From assembly GCA_016462625.1 (NCBI GenBank), contig JAEMSV010000101.1, positions 1 through 13,260 of the forward strand: a stretch of 13,260 nt of DNA, read 5' to 3'. Below the pieces are notes generated by a model that was given only the letters and a program-made list of their open reading frames with translations, searched no databases and had not been told where the DNA came from. Numbering within the stretch: the first letter of the stretch is position 1; every line of letters starts with the position of its first letter. Positions 7,548 to 13,260 of the stretch are shown one piece after another. This stretch comes from Solirubrobacteraceae bacterium (GTDB lineage Bacteria > Actinomycetota > Thermoleophilia > Solirubrobacterales > Solirubrobacteraceae). The position numbers and the translations under genes are program-made.

Positions 7548-7564
7548 CCGGGGAGGTTCCCCGG
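7548..7564 (-). promoter_or_regulatory. Perfect hairpin directly before the transglycosylase start
   Basis: CCGGGGA and TCCCCGG form a perfect seven-pair stem with a three-base loop. On the transcribed strand it ends one base before the ATG. It occupies exactly where a ribosome site should be and no AGGAGG-like sequence is present. It could terminate the upstream cyclic-di-GMP gene (no T-tract) or limit translation of this one. Confidence 0.5.
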
Positions 7565-7604
7565 TTCCCGATAACGATCTGCAATCCGGGCTGCAGCGCC
7601 CGCG

Positions 7605-9959
7605 TCAGCGGAGACCGGTCACGTGGCGCCCGAGCGGGGAGAAGATCTCGAGCTCGATGGCCTCGGGAGTCATGGGATGCGCGAGCAGGAAGCCCTGGCC
7701 CTCCTGGACGTGCGCGTCACGGAGCAGCTCCAGCTGCGCGCTGGTCTCGATGCCTTCCGCGAGGGTGGTCACGCCGAGATCGTCGCCGAACTGGACCAGG
7801 GTTCGCACGAGGCTGTTCGCCTGGTCGGAGGTGGCAAGCGCGTCGGTGAACGTGCGATCGATCTTCAGGCAGTCGACCGGGAACTCGTGCAGACGGCTGA
7901 GAGAGGAGTAGCCGGTGCCGAAGTCGTCGACGGAGATCCGGAGGCCGAGTGCTCGGAGCTCCCTGAGGCGGCGCATCGTCGCTTCGGGGTCCCGCATCAG
8001 GACCGATTCCGTGACCTCGAGGATCAGCGACGTGGCGGGGAGTCCCGAGCGATCCAGAGCGTCACGGACGTCCGCGAGGATGGTGTCGTCTTCGAGCTGG
8101 CGACCAGAGACGTTGACCGAGAGGTCGAGGACATGGCCACGGGCGTGCCAGGTCGCCATCTGCCGGCAGGCTGTGTGCAGCGCCCAGCGGCCGACTTCCC
8201 GGATCAGGCCGGTCCGCTCGAGGACCGGGATGAACGCGTCGGGCCATACGAGACCGGATGTCGGATGCTCCCACCTCAGCAGCGCCTCGACGCCGAGCAG
8301 GTCGAGGTCGTCAACGGCGTAGATCGGCTGGTAGACGAGGCGAAACTGATCGCTCTCGACCGCTGATCGCAGATCGGACTCCAGGTCGATCTGCCGCGAG
8401 AACTCGCGCCGCATCTCCGGCGCGAAGACGGCGTACTGATTCTTTCCGGCGGCCTTCGCGTGGTAGAGCGCCACATCTGCGTCGCGGAGCAGGCTCTCGC
8501 CGGTCGCGCCGCTCGTGGAGGCGATGCCGATAGACGTGTTGATGCAGACGGGTCCTGCCGCCGCATCCAATGCGAATGGGCTGCGCATCACGTCGATGAG
8601 GCGCTCGGCGATCTGCTCCGGCGCGACGGCACCGTCTCCGCCGTCGAGCAGGATCACGAACTCGTCGCCGCCCATCCGGCCGATGGTGTCGGCCTCGCGC
8701 AGTGCGTCCTGCATCCGGGCGGCCACGGCGACCAGCAGCTGGTCCCCGGCCTCGTGTCCCAGGGTGTCGTTGACGCTCTTGAACTCGTCGAGATCGAGGA
8801 ACAGGGCCGCTCCCGTGGTGCCCTCGTCACGATCGTGCGCCAGCAGTCGCTCGATCCGATCGCTGATGAGCGCCCGGTTCGGGAGTCCGGTCAAGGCGTC
8901 ATGGCTGGCGTTGTGGCGGAGCTCTCGGGTCTTCTCGCGGACCAGGTGTAGCGCGCGCACCCGGCCGGTCGCGAGCACGATGACCAGGGCCCCGAGGAGC
9001 AGGCTCAGCGTCACGCCGACGCCGAGGACGCTCAGCGCGCGAGCGTTCGTGAACACGCCGCCTGCCGCCCCGACGCTGGAGGTGGTGATCGTCCAGCCGT
9101 TGCGCAGATCGACGGTGGTGGACTGCGCGCCGTCGGCCGGCTCGCTGCTCGCGAAGGTCGCGCCGGACGCACCACCGCCGTACCGGGCTTCGACGACCGT
9201 TCCGGGATGGCCGGCCAACGCGTGCTCGAAGAGGACGCTTGGCGCGGTGAGCATGCCCACCCAGCCGAGGAACTGCTTGCGACGGGCGTCAACGGTCGTG
9301 GGCATCACACCACCGCGGTACAGCGGCGTCTGGACGCTCAACAGCTTGCCGGGTCCGGTCCCGAACGGCACGTAACTCGCCTCGCCAGAGTCCCGCGCGC
9401 TGAGCGTCTCCGCAGAGAGGGCGCCCTCGCAGAAATCGGTGCCCGCGGGAAGCTCGAGCCCGCCCGGGCGCTTCTGACCCACAAGCGGGAAGCAGTAGTG
9501 CGACCGCGCTCCGGCCGGCACGACCTCGAAGGAGCCGTCCTCGCCCAGCCGGCCGGCAGGGTCGGTGACGGCCTTGGCCGCGAAGGCCGACAGCTCCTTG
9601 GCCGGGACGAACACCCCGAGACCGATGGCCCCCAGCTCGGGGTAGCGCGTAAACGCGTCGATCGAGCGCGTCCATCCGCGGAACTCGGCGTTGGACATAT
9701 CCGGATCGCGAACGAGGAAGGCGCCCGTGCTGATCACCAGGTCCTGCTCGCGCTGGATCGAGAGCTTCAGCGTCGACACGATCTCGGCGGAGGCGCGCTC
9801 GACCGCACGCTGTGACCGCTCGCGGTCGTTGTTCGCGACCACGGCCGCCACGAGCAGCGCGCTCACGACACCGGCGATCACGATCAAGAAGGCCAGCGTC
9901 GCCCACGTGTAATGGCGTCGCCAGTGCGTGACACCGACCACGTTCGCTACGGGCTTCAT
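7605..9959 (-). CDS. CHASE-GGDEF-EAL cyclic-di-GMP synthase/phosphodiesterase, 784 aa
   Basis: Membrane sensor that can make and degrade cyclic-di-GMP. TM1 is about residues 19-42. An outer sensing region (about 45-305) includes a CHASE-like part (around STGAFLVRDPDMSNAEFRGW and YPELGAIGLGVF) and two cysteines (C156, C177). TM2 is about 308-331, then a short coiled linker (336-350). The GGDEF domain (about 350-515) has an intact GGDEF at 430-434 and an intact RxxD inhibitory site, READ, at 421-424, five residues before it. The EAL domain (about 525-775) has QPI (544-546), EALLRW (558-563), DDFGTGYSSL (678-687), K699 in LKID and AEGIET (734-739), so metal and catalytic residues look complete. 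Both activities are therefore predicted; which dominates cannot be told. GGAGG lies three bases before ATG 9959, inside an inverted repeat. It sits between the dehydrogenase and transglycosylase genes on the same strand. Confidence 0.95.
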   Translation of the reverse strand: MKPVANVVGVTHWRRHYTWATLAFLIVIAGVVSALLVAAVVANNDRERSQRAVERASAEIVSTLKLSIQREQDLVISTGAFLVRDPDMSNAEFRGWTRSIDAFTRYPELGAIGLGVFVPAKELSAFAAKAVTDPAGRLGEDGSFEVVPAGARSHYCFPLVGQKRPGGLELPAGTDFCEGALSAETLSARDSGEASYVPFGTGPGKLLSVQTPLYRGGVMPTTVDARRKQFLGWVGMLTAPSVLFEHALAGHPGTVVEARYGGGASGATFASSEPADGAQSTTVDLRNGWTITTSSVGAAGGVFTNARALSVLGVGVTLSLLLGALVIVLATGRVRALHLVREKTRELRHNASHDALTGLPNRALISDRIERLLAHDRDEGTTGAALFLDLDEFKSVNDTLGHEAGDQLLVAVAARMQDALREADTIGRMGGDEFVILLDGGDGAVAPEQIAERLIDVMRSPFALDAAAGPVCINTSIGIASTSGATGESLLRDADVALYHAKAAGKNQYAVFAPEMRREFSRQIDLESDLRSAVESDQFRLVYQPIYAVDDLDLLGVEALLRWEHPTSGLVWPDAFIPVLERTGLIREVGRWALHTACRQMATWHARGHVLDLSVNVSGRQLEDDTILADVRDALDRSGLPATSLILEVTESVLMRDPEATMRRLRELRALGLRISVDDFGTGYSSLSRLHEFPVDCLKIDRTFTDALATSDQANSLVRTLVQFGDDLGVTTLAEGIETSAQLELLRDAHVQEGQGFLLAHPMTPEAIELEIFSPLGRHVTGLR

Positions 9960-9960
9960 G

Positions 9961-9982
9961 GGCCTCCGAGGGGATTGAGGCC
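9961..9982 (-). promoter_or_regulatory. Inverted repeat covering the ribosome site of the cyclic-di-GMP gene
   Basis: GGCCTC-N10-GAGGCC is a perfect six-pair inverted repeat. On the transcribed strand its 3' arm contains four bases of the GGAGG (9967 to 9963) that is the only Shine-Dalgarno candidate for ATG 9959, and the spacing to the ATG is only three bases. If the hairpin folds, initiation would be impaired. Structure inferred by eye only. Confidence 0.45.
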
Positions 9983-10042
9983 AGAAGTGGACTCCCTCGA
10001 GCTATCGGTGCACCACTGCGCCGATCGCAGGGGTTGCGGGGA

Positions 10043-10062
10043 CGCTGGACGTTTGTCCAGCG
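10043..10062 (-). terminator. Terminator hairpin of the dehydrogenase gene
   Basis: CGCTGGAC and GTCCAGCG form a perfect eight-pair stem with a four-base loop. It starts one base after the TGA of the minus-strand dehydrogenase gene. No T-tract follows. The structure separates that gene from the cyclic-di-GMP gene 104 bases downstream, whose own promoter I could not identify with confidence. Confidence 0.6.
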
Positions 10063-10063
10063 A

Positions 10064-11206
10064 TCACCTCACGAGGTGCGGGTACCCCGTCGCGCGACCC
10101 TGGAAGGACAGGATCTTCGGGTTCTGCACCTCGCCGTCGCGGATCTCGACCGCCCGGCGGATGACCTCACTGGCGTCCCATGCGGCGTGGCCGGCCATCA
10201 CGATGGGCAGGAAGTCCAGCAGCGCCTCGCTGTTCTCCCAGGTCGCCGAGTTCCACAGGAACGACGGGCTGTGGTCCACGCCGTAGTAGTGCTTGTTGCC
10301 GCCGACCGAGAACATCGGCTCGGCGAACGACGTCGGCCGCGCCCACTCGAACGCCATGCCCTCGTCGCACGAGACGTCGATGAACAGCGCTCCGGCGGCG
10401 AACCGCTCGAGGTCATCGTCCATGACGAACATGAGCGGCTCCTCGGTGTCCTGGAAGATGCAGTTGACGATCACGTCGTACTGCGCGAGGACCTCGGCCA
10501 GCGGCCCCGGCTCGGGGCCGACGAGCGCGAGGGTCCGGCTCGGCTCCTCGGGATCGCGCGCGAAGTGCTGCATGCGCACCGAGGCGAACGGAGACGCCAC
10601 CGCCGCGACGTTGCGCTGCGTCATCACCGTCACGTCGCTGATGCCCAGGGCGGAGAGTCCGCGCACCGCGCCGCGTGCCGTGGCCCCGAAGCTGATGACG
10701 GCGGCGCGCAGCCGGCGGCCGTAGTCGCCGGTCAGGCCGAGCAGCTCCAGCGCGTGCAGCACGGAGCAGTAGCCGGCGAGCTCGTTGTTCTTGTGGAACA
10801 CGTGGACGCTGAAGTTCCCTTCGGGGGTCCAGTGGTTCATCGCCTCCCACGCGATGAGCGTGATCCGGTTGTCGATCGCGACCTGCGTCATCTCCTGGTC
10901 CTGCACGCAGTGCGGCCAGCCCCAGACGACCTGGCCGGGGCGCAGGCTCCGCAGATCCTCCGCGAGGGGCTTGGGGAGGACGAGGATCTCGCACTGATCG
11001 AACAGCTCCTCGCGGGAGCGCATCGCACCGACGAGCGGCGCGAGGTCCGCGTCGGAGAAGCCGAACTGCTCGCCGTAGCCTGATTCGAGGGAGATCCGGG
11101 CACGCAGCCCGCTGTCGATCCGTGCGATGTGCGCCGGGTGGATCGGGAGCCGGCGTTCGTCCGGCTTGCGGGACGTCGCGACGACGCCGAGAGTGAGCTG
11201 TTCGAT
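10064..11206 (-). CDS. Alanine dehydrogenase/AlaDh-PNT-like NAD(P)-dependent enzyme, about 380 aa, non-canonical start
   Basis: Related to alanine dehydrogenase and N5-(carboxyethyl)ornithine synthase: reversible NAD(P)-linked oxidation or reductive condensation of an amino acid. Counting from an ATC at 11206, the N-terminal substrate domain has LTLGVVATSRKPDERRLPIH (4-23), LVLPKP (K79) and GWPHCVQD (H99). These fit the Arg, Lys and His used by characterised alanine dehydrogenases. NNELAGYCSVLHALELLG and the nucleotide-binding SFGATARGA (172-180) follow, then IDVSCDEGM with D281 at the usual catalytic Asp position. The first ATG is at 11023, codon 62, and would delete the substrate-binding N-terminus. 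No ATG, GTG or TTG occurs in frame between there and about 11404. ATC 11206 lies seven bases after a -10-like TAGACT, suggesting a leaderless transcript, but the true start is unknown. The enzyme class is fairly sure; the exact substrate is not. Confidence 0.8.
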   Translation of the reverse strand: MEQLTLGVVATSRKPDERRLPIHPAHIARIDSGLRARISLESGYGEQFGFSDADLAPLVGAMRSREELFDQCEILVLPKPLAEDLRSLRPGQVVWGWPHCVQDQEMTQVAIDNRITLIAWEAMNHWTPEGNFSVHVFHKNNELAGYCSVLHALELLGLTGDYGRRLRAAVISFGATARGAVRGLSALGISDVTVMTQRNVAAVASPFASVRMQHFARDPEEPSRTLALVGPEPGPLAEVLAQYDVIVNCIFQDTEEPLMFVMDDDLERFAAGALFIDVSCDEGMAFEWARPTSFAEPMFSVGGNKHYYGVDHSPSFLWNSATWENSEALLDFLPIVMAGHAAWDASEVIRRAVEIRDGEVQNPKILSFQGRATGYPHLVR

Positions 11207-11213
11207 GGGTTTG

Positions 11214-11219
11214 AGTCTA
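11214..11219 (-). promoter_or_regulatory. -10 box of the dehydrogenase gene
   Basis: On the minus strand TAGACT reads from 11219 to 11214, followed by CAAACCC and then the ATC proposed as first codon at 11206. The spacing puts the transcript start at or next to that codon. I see no good -35 box (17-18 bases upstream reads ATCCTG or GATCCT). The rest of 11220-11361 holds nothing I can name. Confidence 0.45.
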
Positions 11220-11361
11220 GGCCCGGACCGCGCTGCCAGGATCGTCGGATGACCGTGTGGCCTGTCTACGTTGAGGATGGCAGCTGGCCTGCTGCGGGGC
11301 GCACTTCGCGGTCGGCGATCGCGTGGATCTGGAGCTGTCGCCCGAGGGGTTGTGACGAAAA

Positions 11362-11378
11362 CGGGCCCCAGGGGCCCG
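11362..11378 (-). terminator. Intrinsic terminator after groEL (third hairpin)
   Basis: CGGGCCCC-A-GGGGCCCG is a near-perfect palindrome (realistically seven pairs with a three-base loop), followed directly on the minus strand by TTTT (11361-11358). An outer pair of arms, TGACGA (11353-11358) and TCGTCA (11382-11387), could extend it. This is the only hairpin in the window with a proper T-tract, so it is the best-supported terminator. Confidence 0.85.
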
Positions 11379-11403
11379 ATCTCGTCATCACCCCCTCGAA
11401 ACG

Positions 11404-11433
11404 CCGAGGGCCCGGCAGATGCCGGGCCCTCGG
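11404..11433 (-). terminator. 14-pair hairpin after groEL (second hairpin)
   Basis: Bases 11404-11417 pair perfectly with 11420-11433, leaving a two-base centre (effectively a four-base AGAT loop). It is the strongest stem in the window, almost entirely G-C, 24 bases after the groEL stop. No T-tract. It may slow polymerase, or protect the 3' end of the groESL mRNA from exonucleases. Confidence 0.7.
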
Positions 11434-11440
11434 GTACTGC

Positions 11441-11457
11441 GAAGCGCGTGGCGCTTC
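11441..11457 (-). terminator. Hairpin directly after the groEL stop codon (first hairpin)
   Basis: GAAGCGC-GTG-GCGCTTC gives a perfect seven-pair stem with a three-base loop. On the transcribed strand it starts at the base immediately following the TAA of groEL. No T-tract. First of three consecutive stems in 96 bases. Confidence 0.55.
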
Positions 11458-13104
<1,647 letters not shown>

Positions 13105-13260
13105 CTAAGACTCGATCTTCGCCAGGACGTCCGACTCGCGGAGGACCAGGAGGTCCTCGCCGTCGACCTTGATCTCCGTGCCGCCGTACTTGCTGTACAG
13201 GACGGTGTCGCCCTTGCTGACGTCGAGCGGAATGCGCTTGTCGCCGTCCTCGTCGAAACG
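13105..13260 (-). CDS. groES: Co-chaperonin GroES, C-terminal 51 residues (gene continues beyond window)
   Basis: Lid of the GroEL chamber. The last base of the window is in frame; the visible part begins [20 protein letters not shown] and contains [20 protein letters not shown] and the end [10 protein letters not shown]. This matches the GroES C-terminal half (the G(D)xVLYxKYxGTE(I/V)K block and the ILREDDILA-like end). The usual protein is about 95-100 residues, so roughly half is missing upstream of the minus-strand start, beyond base 13260. The stop TAG is at 13105-13107, 15 bases before the groEL ATG. Confidence 0.97.
   Translation of the reverse strand, partial: RFDEDGDKRIPLDVSKGDTVLYSKYGGTEIKVDGEDLLVLRESDVLAKIES

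Noticed and set aside
7547..7604. A ydaO (cyclic-di-AMP) or cyclic-di-GMP riboswitch before the cell-wall hydrolase gene
   Set aside because: Such riboswitches occur before wall hydrolase genes in actinobacteria, but the 58-base gap is too short and shows only one simple hairpin.
8515..9375. Plus-strand open frames opposite the GGDEF-EAL gene
   Set aside because: Ser/Arg-rich antisense translations without any recognisable domain or signal.

Overview
The window is 13.26 kb of very GC-rich DNA, clearly above 65% G+C by eye. It encodes eleven genes I consider real, two of them cut by the window edges. The gene types suggest a high-GC actinobacterium, most likely in the Thermoleophilia/Solirubrobacterales. 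These are a CitA-like citrate synthase, a PPOX-fold protein of the F420/flavin type, a secreted beta-helix protein with a lysine-rich C-terminal domain, a LysM plus transglycosylase muralytic protein, and a groES-groEL operon. The taxonomic placement is an inference from gene types; no marker gene fixes it.

Layout. (1) 1-978 (+): 3' part of a citrate synthase gene. (2) 979-1261: gene-free, with weak hairpins and one AT-richer, promoter-like island. (3) 1262-1474 (-) is a 70-residue membrane protein. It diverges from 1521-2818 (+), a PPOX protein gene overlapping by one base the gene of a secreted protein of unknown function. (4) 2815-4191 (-): secreted beta-helix protein, tail to tail with the previous gene and sharing a CTAG at the two stop codons. 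(5) 4245-5074 (-): marR-type regulator plus ohr (organic hydroperoxide reductase). This pair diverges from 5195-6631 (+), a 14-TM MFS exporter. The 120-bp divergent region holds a good promoter and two inverted repeats. (6) 6608-7546 (-): LysM/SLT lytic transglycosylase, preceded at 7605-9959 (-) by a CHASE-GGDEF-EAL cyclic-di-GMP enzyme. (7) 10064-about 11206 (-): alanine dehydrogenase-like enzyme whose conserved N-terminus has no ATG, GTG or TTG start. (8) 11458-13089 (-) groEL, followed by three strong tandem hairpins, and 13105-13260 (-) the end of groES.

How the parts work together. Region 5 is the clearest functional unit: a cysteine-bearing MarR regulator beside a peroxide-detoxifying enzyme and a divergent exporter suggests one stress- or xenobiotic-responsive switch. 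Regions 4 and 6 and the protein at 1919-2818 deal with the cell surface. The remainder is housekeeping: citrate synthase, chaperonin and an amino-acid dehydrogenase.

I see no mobile element, CRISPR array, tRNA, rRNA or obvious horizontally acquired block. I did not find a convincing new multi-gene system. The most unusual items are the missing canonical start of the dehydrogenase gene, the three hairpins after groEL, and hairpins placed at the translation starts of the cyclic-di-GMP enzyme and the transglycosylase.
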